Shown here in pieces: positions 39,040 to 46,947 of a DNA stretch of 64,000 nt. The DNA lies in the NCBI RefSeq assembly GCF_004211955.1, contig NZ_RHJI01000013.1, positions 1 to 64,000 on the forward strand, given 5' to 3'. The notes beneath the pieces were generated by a model, which saw only the letters and a list, made by a program, of their open reading frames with translations, searched no databases and was not told the DNA's origin. Source of the stretch: Escherichia sp. E1V33. Its GTDB lineage: Bacteria > Pseudomonadota > Gammaproteobacteria > Enterobacterales > Enterobacteriaceae. Within the stretch, counting starts at the first letter, position 1, and every line of letters starts with the position of its first letter. The position numbers and the translations under genes are program-made.

Positions 39040-40095
39040 ATGAAAAGGAATTTATTATCTTCCGCTATTATAGTCGCCATAATGGCGCTCGGTATCACTG
39101 GCTGTGATGATAAAAAAGCCGAAACAGAAACTCCCCCTGCCGCCAATAGTCAACCTGCCGCTCCCGCTCCTGAAGCGAAACCTACAGAAGCTCCTGTTGC
39201 AAAAGCAGAAGCTAAGCCTGAAACGCCTGCACAACCGGTGGTCGATGAACAGGCGGTTTTCGACGAAAAAATGGATGTCTATATCAAGTGCTACAACAAG
39301 TTACAGATCCCTGTACAGAGCAGTCTCGCGCGTTATGCTGACTGGCTGAAAGATTTTAAACAGGGGCCTACCGGTAAAGAGAGTACTGTTTATGGCATCT
39401 ACAGCATTAGCGAATCCAATCTCTCTGATTGTGAAAAAGGAATAAAAAGAGTCGTGGCGTTAACGCCTGCGTTGCAACCTATTGATGGCGTGGCGTTGAA
39501 TTATATCGATGCTGCCGTGGCGTTGGGTAATACCATTAACGATATGGATAAATATTACACACAGGAGAATTATAAAGACGATGCGTTTGCGAAAGGGAAA
39601 ACGCTGCACCAGACATTCTTAAAAAATCTTGAAGCCTTTGAACCTGTAGCAGAATCTTATCATGCTGCGATTCAGGAAATTAATGATAAGCGCCAGTTTG
39701 CGGAACTGAAAAATATTGAAGAAAGAGAAGGGAAAACATTCCATTACTACTCTCTGGCAGTCATGATTTCAGCGAAACAAATTAATAATCTGATATCGCA
39801 AGAGAAGTTTGATGCAGAAGCGGCAATGAAGAAAGTGTCTGAACTGGAAACGCTGGTGGCGCAGGCCAAAGAAGCGGATAAAGGCGGCATGAATTTCTCG
39901 TTCATTAATTCGGCAGATCAGTATCAACTCGAGGCTAAAAAATATGTTCGCCGCGTCAGAGATAAAGTCCCGTACTCTGACTGGGATAAAGAGCAACTTC
40001 AGGATGCAAACTCAAGCTGGATGGTCGACGACTCTTTCCCGAGAGCATTACGCGAGTACAACGAAATGGTCGATGATTATAATCGTCTACGTTAA
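39040..40095 (+). CDS. yiiG: DUF3829 lipoprotein YiiG
   Basis: YiiG is a lipoprotein with lipobox LGITGC (lipidated Cys 22). A Pro/Ala/Glu-rich linker (about residues 25-70) follows, then an all-helical DUF3829 domain. It has 351 residues, like E. coli YiiG. The function is unknown. The 210-bp upstream region is AT-rich and carries its promoter. In K-12 it follows fdhD directly; here the Hsp90-like pair intervenes. Confidence 0.9.
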   Translation: MKRNLLSSAIIVAIMALGITGCDDKKAETETPPAANSQPAAPAPEAKPTEAPVAKAEAKPETPAQPVVDEQAVFDEKMDVYIKCYNKLQIPVQSSLARYADWLKDFKQGPTGKESTVYGIYSISESNLSDCEKGIKRVVALTPALQPIDGVALNYIDAAVALGNTINDMDKYYTQENYKDDAFAKGKTLHQTFLKNLEAFEPVAESYHAAIQEINDKRQFAELKNIEEREGKTFHYYSLAVMISAKQINNLISQEKFDAEAAMKKVSELETLVAQAKEADKGGMNFSFINSADQYQLEAKKYVRRVRDKVPYSDWDKEQLQDANSSWMVDDSFPRALREYNEMVDDYNRLR

Positions 40096-40124
40096 AGATT
40101 TTTGATTTTGCTGAGAAATATAAT

Positions 40125-40213
40125 GTCGGATGCGGCGTAAACGCCTTGTCCGACCCATACAATCACACTGACTTTTATGCCTGATAAGACGCGTTAAGCG
40201 TCGTATCAGGCAA
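40125..40213. repeat. BIME between yiiG and the GH127 gene
   Basis: Two REP palindromes are present: TGTCGGATGCGGCG..CGCCTTGTCCGAC and GCCTGATAAGACGC..GCGTCGTATCAGGC. They lie between convergent yiiG and the GH127 gene, at the boundary where K-12 synteny ends. Confidence 0.88.
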
Positions 40214-40230
40214 TTTGCGCTTTATCGATC

Positions 40231-42201
40231 CTACGGATGGCGACGGTTCTCTTCATTCACCCAGATCCGCATTTCGCCCTCGCCACGGTTGGCCCAGCTA
40301 AACCACGGGATAAACGTCATGGTTTGTGGCTGACGTTTGGTAGGGGCGTTGTCGTAATGCCACAACGGTTGCTGCTCTGGATTGCTCTGTTCAAGCCGAT
40401 AACCAGGCGCCTGAATGAGGATTTTATGGCTGAACAATCCCTTGCCTTCGAACGTCGTAAACGGCGCATCGGCGGGTAGCCACAGGTTATGCAATGACTC
40501 GCCGTTGTCGGCCTGCTCCAGACAATACACTAGCGGACCGCGCTGAATCGCCACTTTCCCAGCTACATGACGCACCAGCGGGTTGCCGTAAACGCGACGC
40601 ACTGGCATCGGCAGCGTCAGATTCAGCGTATCGCCCTCCTGCCATTCACGGGCTATGTGGAGATAGCCTTTACGAATATCCTGCTCGACGACTTCTCCAT
40701 TCAATGTGACCTGTGGCTGCGTGCACCAGTCCGGCAGACGTAAAGCCAGGGTATGACGCACTGGCTGCGGAGATTCAACCGCAATCGTCACTTGTTCATG
40801 CCACGGATAGTTCCCGCTAACCCGCAGGCGCAGCGTGCCATTTTCTACCGGCACTTCCATACTGTTTCCCGCGTAAATGTTGATATATAAAGCATCCTCA
40901 CGCGGCGTGTAGAGATAATGACCAATCGAGGTCAGCACGCGGGCGATATTTGGCGGACAACAGGCGCAGCCGAACCAACGCTGGCGGATCGGTTTAACGT
41001 GATCGTAGATATGGTTGAATTTTAAGGTTTTGGGGTGCACTTCCAGCGGATTCACATAGAAGAAATGTTTACCATCCAGCGCCATACCGCCGAGCACGGT
41101 GTTGTACAGCGCGCGCTCCATCACATCGGCATACTGACTATCGCCTTCCATTTCCAGCATTCGCCGGGCAAACATCATCAGACCTATGGAAGCGCAACTT
41201 TCGGCGTATACCGTGTCATTCGGCAGATCATAGTCGCTACTGAACGCTTCGCCACTGCCCTGTGAGCCAATGCCGCCTGTAATATATAACTGGCGCTGGG
41301 CCATGTTGTTCCATAGGCGCAGGCAGTCCTGACGCTTGCTTTCATCGTGGCTTAAACGTGCCAGATGCGCGACGCCGGTCATCAGGTAGACAAAGCGTAC
41401 TGCATGGCCGATGGCGGTTTGTTGCTGTGCGATGGGCAAATGCGCCTGGCTGTAGGCTTTGTCTTTCACCATCCATGCAGGGCCGTAGGTGTGCCAGTGC
41501 GATGTCTGGCCGCGCTTTTCATATTCCTGGTCGTAATAGTGCGGTTGCGCACCACGCTGTTCGACAAAATAGTGGGTCAGCGCCAAATAACGCGGCTCTT
41601 TGGTGACTTCGTACAGGCGCATCAGTGCCAGTTCAATTTCCGGGTGACCAGGATAACCGTGTAACTTATTTTCATCTGGGCCAAATACGCTGTCGATATG
41701 ATCGGCCAGACGGCAAACCACTTCCAGCAAGCGCCGCTTGCCCGTGGCCTGGAAGAAGGCTACGCCCGCTTCAATCAGATGACCTGCGCAGTAGAGTTCA
41801 TGACACTCCGCCAGATTGCTCCAGCGTTCGTCCGGCGCTTTCACCGTAAAGTAAGTATTGAGATAGCCATCTTCACACTGGGCGGAGGCAACCAGTTCAA
41901 TCACCTCGTCGGCGGTTTTTTCCAGTTCGGCATCTGGCTTCTGGCACAGCGACCAGGCTACCGCTTCCAGCCATTTGGCGACGTCGCTATCCTGAAACAC
42001 CATGCCATAAAACTCCCCGTCTTGCAGTCCGGCGGCAATGCGAAAGTTTTCAATCGCATGGCTGGGTTCCGCTTCGGGAATGCGATCGTTTAATGCATCC
42101 CACTGATAAGGAATCACCACGTCGCGGACCAGTTGTTGGTACTGACCGAGGAACGGATCGCTAACCGTCAGTTTGTGCAGATCGACTTCCGAAATGTTCA
42201 T
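40231..42201 (-). CDS. GH127 beta-L-arabinofuranosidase
   Basis: This cytoplasmic glycoside hydrolase of 656 residues has no signal peptide. GH127 enzymes (for example Bifidobacterium HypBA1) release L-arabinose from beta-1,2-linked arabinofuranose disaccharides of plant hydroxyproline-rich glycoproteins, using a Zn-bound Cys nucleophile. The zinc site is visible: E334 and C336 in VYAESCASIG, and C414-C415 in GCACCPPNIA. An (alpha/alpha)6 barrel precedes a beta-sandwich C-terminal half. The start at 42201 has AAGGAG; an upstream in-frame ATG at 42249 would overlap the transporter gene. It follows the symporter gene by 10 nt. Confidence 0.88.
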   Translation of the reverse strand: MNISEVDLHKLTVSDPFLGQYQQLVRDVVIPYQWDALNDRIPEAEPSHAIENFRIAAGLQDGEFYGMVFQDSDVAKWLEAVAWSLCQKPDAELEKTADEVIELVASAQCEDGYLNTYFTVKAPDERWSNLAECHELYCAGHLIEAGVAFFQATGKRRLLEVVCRLADHIDSVFGPDENKLHGYPGHPEIELALMRLYEVTKEPRYLALTHYFVEQRGAQPHYYDQEYEKRGQTSHWHTYGPAWMVKDKAYSQAHLPIAQQQTAIGHAVRFVYLMTGVAHLARLSHDESKRQDCLRLWNNMAQRQLYITGGIGSQGSGEAFSSDYDLPNDTVYAESCASIGLMMFARRMLEMEGDSQYADVMERALYNTVLGGMALDGKHFFYVNPLEVHPKTLKFNHIYDHVKPIRQRWFGCACCPPNIARVLTSIGHYLYTPREDALYINIYAGNSMEVPVENGTLRLRVSGNYPWHEQVTIAVESPQPVRHTLALRLPDWCTQPQVTLNGEVVEQDIRKGYLHIAREWQEGDTLNLTLPMPVRRVYGNPLVRHVAGKVAIQRGPLVYCLEQADNGESLHNLWLPADAPFTTFEGKGLFSHKILIQAPGYRLEQSNPEQQPLWHYDNAPTKRQPQTMTFIPWFSWANRGEGEMRIWVNEENRRHP

Positions 42202-42211
42202 CTTGTGCTCC

Positions 42212-43612
42212 TTAAGGCTGGACATGACGCTGACGCAGGTCGGCGGCAATGCGTGACATCATAGGGTTATTGAGTTTGCAAAAGCGGATTGCCAGCGCCA
42301 GCAGCAGGTGGAACAGCGCAGGCAGCAGTGTTTCCATTGCTGTGATCCCGCCCAGCGAACTGGCGGTCTGGTTTTCTACGCCAGGCTGATAGGCAACAAA
42401 AATAAATAGCAGGCTGATGATCCCGGCGCTGGAGGCCCAGGCCAACTTGATGAAAAACAAATTAAAGGCAAAGTTCATACCGGAGGAACGCACACGGTTT
42501 TTCCATTCGCCATAGTCATCGGCAAAAGCCATCAGCGAGAAGTGCAGCGGCAGAGTGAAGCCGAGAATCACGCCGTTGCCGAGGATCACCGCCAGCCACA
42601 ATGTTTGATAAGCGGGGCCGGAGGGCAGGAACCACATCAGTCCCGCCAGCGCGGCGAGAATCAGGTTGGTGTAGTAGTAAATTTTGACGGTATCAAAGCG
42701 TCGCGTTAACGGGCTGACAATCACCGAGCCGATAATGGAGGCGAAAGTTACCATAGTGAAGAACAGCGACGTGTAGCCCGTACTGCCCTGTAGCACGTAG
42801 GTTATGAAGTACATATACCCACCGCCGCGAATATTAAAGACGTTAATTAGCAGGAAGGACATTACCAGCATCAGCAGCAGCTGGTCGTTGTTACGCAAAC
42901 CGGCAAGGTGCTCGCGCAGGGTAAATTTGCCCATCGTGGAGAGCGGCACTCTTTCACGAACCCAGAAGAAACAGCACAGGAACATGACGACGGCGATGGC
43001 GCACAGCACGCCGACGCCCAACTGATAGCCGCGTGCAGCGTTGCCCTGACCGAAGAGATCCACCATCCACGGCAAGCCAACCGAAACCAGAAATCCCGCC
43101 ACGCCGCAGAGAACGAATCGCCAGGATTGGCAGGAAATCACTTCGTTGTGGCGGGTAGTCATGGTGTTGATCAGCGCGCAGTATGGCACGTTGATGGCGG
43201 TATAACCGACGGAAAGCAGCAGGTAGGTGCCGAACGCCCAGGCGATTTTCACCCCCATACTGGCATCCGGCACGGTGAACGTCAGGATGCCGATAAAGCC
43301 AATAGGGACGGCAATCCATAGCTGCCACGGACGAAAACGCCCCCAGCGGCTTTGCGTCCGGTCGGCAATGACGCCCATCACCGGGTCGGAGATGGCATCA
43401 AACACTCGTAGTGCAATAAACAGCGTGCCAACCAGCGCAGGAGTTAAACCAAAAACATCGGTGTAGAAAAAAGTAAGAAAGTTCATGATCAGGCAGGTTA
43501 TGACGGTGCCGCCTGCGTCACCCAGGCCGTAGCCTATTTTTTCCCGCACAGATAACGCATCGTCAATTTGACCATTGGCGATATCAGCGGTGGTAATCGG
43601 TGTAGAGGTCAT
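42212..43612 (-). CDS. GPH-family glycoside:cation symporter
   Basis: This 466-residue membrane protein has about 12 helices and belongs to the MelB/YicJ/XynB-type glycoside-pentoside-hexuronide family. The N-terminal signature [20 protein letters not shown] is followed by the cation-site motif [20 protein letters not shown]. It probably imports the short arabinoside hydrolysed by the adjacent GH127 enzyme. It is the first gene of a two-gene operon divergent from an AraC-type regulator. It is not the K-12 neighbour of either flank. Confidence 0.88.
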   Translation of the reverse strand: MTSTPITTADIANGQIDDALSVREKIGYGLGDAGGTVITCLIMNFLTFFYTDVFGLTPALVGTLFIALRVFDAISDPVMGVIADRTQSRWGRFRPWQLWIAVPIGFIGILTFTVPDASMGVKIAWAFGTYLLLSVGYTAINVPYCALINTMTTRHNEVISCQSWRFVLCGVAGFLVSVGLPWMVDLFGQGNAARGYQLGVGVLCAIAVVMFLCCFFWVRERVPLSTMGKFTLREHLAGLRNNDQLLLMLVMSFLLINVFNIRGGGYMYFITYVLQGSTGYTSLFFTMVTFASIIGSVIVSPLTRRFDTVKIYYYTNLILAALAGLMWFLPSGPAYQTLWLAVILGNGVILGFTLPLHFSLMAFADDYGEWKNRVRSSGMNFAFNLFFIKLAWASSAGIISLLFIFVAYQPGVENQTASSLGGITAMETLLPALFHLLLALAIRFCKLNNPMMSRIAADLRQRHVQP

Positions 43613-43836
43613 AGATATTCCTCGCGAATAGGAGCAATTTTTTGTTTTATTGAAATGACCTGATTAATTCTGCCGTGATCTGCAATATCAACAAGGCGAG
43701 AAAAGAGTAAAAAAAGGTGACGATTCCGACCTGAATTTAAAAGTGTGAAACAGATCGAGTGAAACTAATATTTTTGATTAATAATCAAAAGCTAATCTGT
43801 TTAATCTTCACCAGTTAAGCGGGAAAATACATATCG
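43613..43836. promoter_or_regulatory. Divergent promoter region with 19-bp perfect palindrome
   Basis: This 224-bp AT-rich region lies between the symporter and the AraC-type gene. It contains a perfect palindrome TTTTGATTAATAATCAAAA (43772-43790). A CRP-like half site TGTGAAACAGATCGAG (43744-43759) has a good left arm only. An 8-bp inverted pair AAACAGAT / ATCTGTTT flanks the palindrome. These are candidate operators for the local regulator. Confidence 0.5.
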
Positions 43837-44652
43837 ATGCTCGAATTATCCATAACATTACCGATTAAAGTACAAAACGGCGGATTATTTATTTCCCGTG
43901 GCATCGGCAGGCATCCGGCGAGGCGGCTTGAGTCATGGGAAATTATCTTTGTCGAAAAAGGTCGATTAACGATTCAGGAAGAAGAGCAGATATTTGAAGT
44001 TGATGCGGGAGAGAGTTTATTGCTCTGGCCGAAACGTCAGCACGTCGGTGTTGAGGATTTCCCCGCTGACCTAAAATTTTACTGGCTACATTTTGAGGTT
44101 AAAGCGCCCGACAACGATCCGCGTTGGCTCACTCATCTTAGCGTGCCGCAGCACACCAAAGTCGCCGACCCTCAGGCGTTGAGTGCACTGTTTCGCCAGT
44201 TTTTAAGCGAGCAGGAAAAACATCAGCGTAGCCCTGCGCTGGAGTTTATTGTGTTGTTGATTTTACAGCAGCTTACCTTCGACGTACGTCTTGATGAACA
44301 AGCCGATACTGCAGGCACCGCCCTTGCCTGGAAAGCACAAAAGCTGATCCGCACGCAATATCATCGCCCGCTTTCCACGGCAATGTTGGCCCGCGAGCTC
44401 TACTGTAATGCCGATTATCTTGGGCGCGTGTATCGTCGGGTATTTCGTTTGACGTTGACTGAAGCTATCCATCGCCAGCGGGTGCGCGAAGCCGAAAAGC
44501 TGTTAATTAGCGACGCGCGATCGCTTACTGAAGTGGCGGCGTTGTGCGGATTTAATGACGTCGGTTATTTCAGGCAGATTTTTCGCAAACACACCGGTTT
44601 AACACCTGCGGTGTGGAAGCGACGTTACAGCAAGGAACATATTAATTCGTAG
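43837..44652 (+). CDS. AraC-family transcriptional regulator
   Basis: This 271-residue regulator has an N-terminal cupin sensor domain (about residues 10-150; GRLTIQEEEQIFEVDAGESL) and a C-terminal double HTH (about 175-270; VAALCGFNDVGYFRQIFRKH). It is divergent from the symporter-GH127 operon, so it probably activates it in response to an arabinose-containing sugar. Its stop codon TAG (44650-44652) is followed after one base by the truncated plaR fragment, so the accessory block ends exactly here. Confidence 0.88.
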   Translation: MLELSITLPIKVQNGGLFISRGIGRHPARRLESWEIIFVEKGRLTIQEEEQIFEVDAGESLLLWPKRQHVGVEDFPADLKFYWLHFEVKAPDNDPRWLTHLSVPQHTKVADPQALSALFRQFLSEQEKHQRSPALEFIVLLILQQLTFDVRLDEQADTAGTALAWKAQKLIRTQYHRPLSTAMLARELYCNADYLGRVYRRVFRLTLTEAIHRQRVREAEKLLISDARSLTEVAALCGFNDVGYFRQIFRKHTGLTPAVWKRRYSKEHINS

Positions 44653-44653
44653 T

Positions 44654-44794
44654 GCCGTGTCGATTTCGCTTTCGACATCACGGTTGAAACAGGTGGGGGA
44701 GAAGAATCTTCTGAAACCACGGCGTGAAACCGCTCAGGCTATCTCTAATGAACTGGGATTTACTGTCAGAGACGACCAGAGTGCAATCACATAA
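44654..44794 (+). pseudogene. plaR: 3' remnant of yiaJ/plaR (IclR-family regulator)
   Basis: Forty-six codons plus TAA read AVSISLSTSRLKQVGEKNLL and end QAISNELGFTVRDDQSAIT. This is the C-terminus of YiaJ/PlaR, the IclR-type repressor of the yiaK-S operon, with about three differences from the K-12 sequence I remember. The upstream ~236 codons are absent and replaced by the AraC-type gene. Its position before ysaA, on the same strand, is the K-12 order. It marks the edge of a rearrangement. Confidence 0.82.
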
Positions 44795-44895
44795 CGCTTT
44801 AGACAGGTGACAAAACTTTAACATTTCCTTCGTTGGATCAAAGCAGTAGAGGGGCGCTCTCTGGCACTCTGCTGTTTTAGTGCAAAGGAGTGATC

Positions 44896-45369
44896 ATGAA
44901 CCGGTTTATTATTGCGGATGCGACGAAATGTATCGGTTGCCGTACCTGTGAAGTGGCTTGTGCAGTGTCGCATCAGGAAAATCAGGATTGCTCTGCGTTG
45001 TCGCCGGGCGAGTTTATTTCGCGAATTCGTGTCATCAAAGACCATACCTGTACCACGGCAGTAGCCTGCCATCAGTGTGAAGATGCGCCGTGTGCGAATG
45101 TCTGCCCTGTGGCGGCAATTCGTCGCGAACATGGGCATATCTTCGTTGAGCAATCACGTTGTATTGGCTGTAAAAGCTGCATGGTGGCTTGCCCGTTTGG
45201 CGCGATGGAGGTGGTTTCGGCGCGCGCAAAGGCGAGGGCAATTAAGTGCGATCTGTGCTGGCATCGGGCGACGGGACCGGCCTGTGTTGAAGCCTGCCCG
45301 ACAAAGGCGTTGCAGTGCATGGATGTCGAGAAAGTGCAGCGTCAGCGGCTACAGCAGCAGCCTGTTTGA
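44896..45369 (+). CDS. ysaA: Putative 4Fe-4S ferredoxin-type electron transfer protein YsaA
   Basis: YsaA is a 157-residue protein like HydN and the iron-sulfur subunits of molybdoenzymes. The Cys clusters are CIGCRTCEVAC, CHQCEDAPCANVC, CIGCKSCMVAC, and CDLC with a later CVEAC, enough for four [4Fe-4S] clusters. It has no signal peptide or membrane helix, so it is cytoplasmic. The partner is unknown. ATG 44896 has AAAGGAGTG upstream; ATG 44890 would add two residues. The 100-bp gap after the plaR remnant holds its promoter. Confidence 0.9.
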   Translation: MNRFIIADATKCIGCRTCEVACAVSHQENQDCSALSPGEFISRIRVIKDHTCTTAVACHQCEDAPCANVCPVAAIRREHGHIFVEQSRCIGCKSCMVACPFGAMEVVSARAKARAIKCDLCWHRATGPACVEACPTKALQCMDVEKVQRQRLQQQPV

Positions 45370-45415
45370 AACGTTTTTCCGGCGTTTTTAACGCAGGGAT
45401 AGTGCGCTTTGTTTA

Positions 45416-45515
45416 TGCCGGATGCGGCTAAAACGCCTTATCCGGCCTACAAATTCTTCCAAATTCAATATATTGCAGAAATCATGTAGGCCTGATAAGC
45501 GTAGCGCATCAGGCA
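45416..45515. repeat. BIME between ysaA and avtA
   Basis: TGCCGGATGCGGC..GCCTTATCCGGC and GCCTGATAAGCG..CGCATCAGGCA are two inverted REP units between convergent ysaA and avtA. Confidence 0.88.
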
Positions 45516-45519
45516 ATTA

Positions 45520-46773
45520 TTAGTGACTTTCAGCCCAGGCTCTTTCTATCTCTTCTGCCAAAATCTTCACACCCGCCTCAATTTTCTCCGGGTCCGGCAC
45601 GTAGTTCATGCGCATACATTGATGTGTATGCGGCCACGGTTTATCCAGCCCTGGGAAGAAGTTGTGGCCCGGCACCATCAGCACGCCGCGCGCTTTGAGG
45701 CGCTGATAAAGCTGCTCGGTGGTAATCGGCAAATCCTTAAACCATAACCAGAGGAATATTGCCCCTTCTGGTTTATGAATAAGGCAACGATCTTCCGGTA
45801 AATAGCGGCGAATGATGGCGATAGTCTCCTGAACACGCTGGTAATAGAATGGCTTGATGACCGTTTCTGACAGGCGCAGTAGATCGTTACGCTTAATCAT
45901 TTCACACATCATCGCCGGACCAATGCCGCCAGGTGCCAGGCTGATAATGCCGTTCATATTGGTGATGGCGGTGATGATTTTTTCATTGGCGATGATTATG
46001 CCGCAGCGGGAGCCAGGTAGACCCAGCTTGGAAAGGCTCATGCATAGCACGATATTCGGATTCCACAGCGGGCGCGCTTCGCTAAAGATGATGCCCGGGA
46101 ACGGGACACCATAGGCGTTATCAATCACCAGCGGGATCCCGTGCTGATTCGCCAGCGCATCCAGCTTCAGCAACTCTTCATCGGTTATCACATTACCTGT
46201 TGGGTTCGTCGGTCGCGAGACGCAAATCATCCCCGTCTCTTCGCCAATGTGCAGATGTTCGAAATCGACGTGATATTTGAACTGGCCCTCTGGCAGTAGT
46301 TCGATATTCGGGCGCGTAGAGACAAACAGATCCTCTTCCAGCCCGGCATCCGCGTAGCCAATATATTCCGGTGCCAGCGGGAACAGTACTTTTTTGACCC
46401 GACCATCGGCACGGCGTCCGGCAAACAGGTTAAATAAGTAGAAAAAGGCGCTCTGGCTACCGTTTGTTAGTGCAATATTCTGTGGTTCGATATCCCAACC
46501 CAGCTTCTCGCGTAACATACCGGCAAGCAGAGACAGCAGCTCCGTTTTACCCTGTGGCCCATCGTAATTGCACAGCGCATCAGTTGCTTTGCCGCTTTCC
46601 AGCATGTCGGTTAGCAGCGTCTGGAAATAGTCCTGCATTTCCGGGATCTGCGCCGGATTGCCGCCGCCAAGCATAATCGCGCCGGGGGTGCGTAAACCGT
46701 CGTTCAGATCTTCCATCAGCAGCGTAATGCCGGAGTGGCGGGTAAATTTGTCACCAAAAAGGGAGAATGTCAT
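45520..46773 (-). CDS. avtA: Valine-pyruvate aminotransferase
   Basis: AvtA is a PLP enzyme that transaminates between valine and pyruvate (transaminase C). It is a fold type I aminotransferase with the PLP-lysine segment CMSLSKLGLPGSRCGI and an upstream RPTNPTGN loop. The length of 417 residues applies with start MTFSLFGDKF at 46773. It is monocistronic, with a 174-bp gap to malS. Confidence 0.97.
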   Translation of the reverse strand: MTFSLFGDKFTRHSGITLLMEDLNDGLRTPGAIMLGGGNPAQIPEMQDYFQTLLTDMLESGKATDALCNYDGPQGKTELLSLLAGMLREKLGWDIEPQNIALTNGSQSAFFYLFNLFAGRRADGRVKKVLFPLAPEYIGYADAGLEEDLFVSTRPNIELLPEGQFKYHVDFEHLHIGEETGMICVSRPTNPTGNVITDEELLKLDALANQHGIPLVIDNAYGVPFPGIIFSEARPLWNPNIVLCMSLSKLGLPGSRCGIIIANEKIITAITNMNGIISLAPGGIGPAMMCEMIKRNDLLRLSETVIKPFYYQRVQETIAIIRRYLPEDRCLIHKPEGAIFLWLWFKDLPITTEQLYQRLKARGVLMVPGHNFFPGLDKPWPHTHQCMRMNYVPDPEKIEAGVKILAEEIERAWAESH

Positions 46774-46947
46774 AGCGGGATATCTGTCGAACTCTGTAGC
46801 AAGGAAGGTAACAATAACGCTACATTTGCCAGGGTGCAAATCAGGCTACTGACGGTGAATTGGCACTTTATGCTGTGGTTTTTGATTAGGTTGGTATTTT
46901 AGGCTGAGTGGCTTCCCGACGTAGTGCCGCACGGGAAGCCGGAAAAG

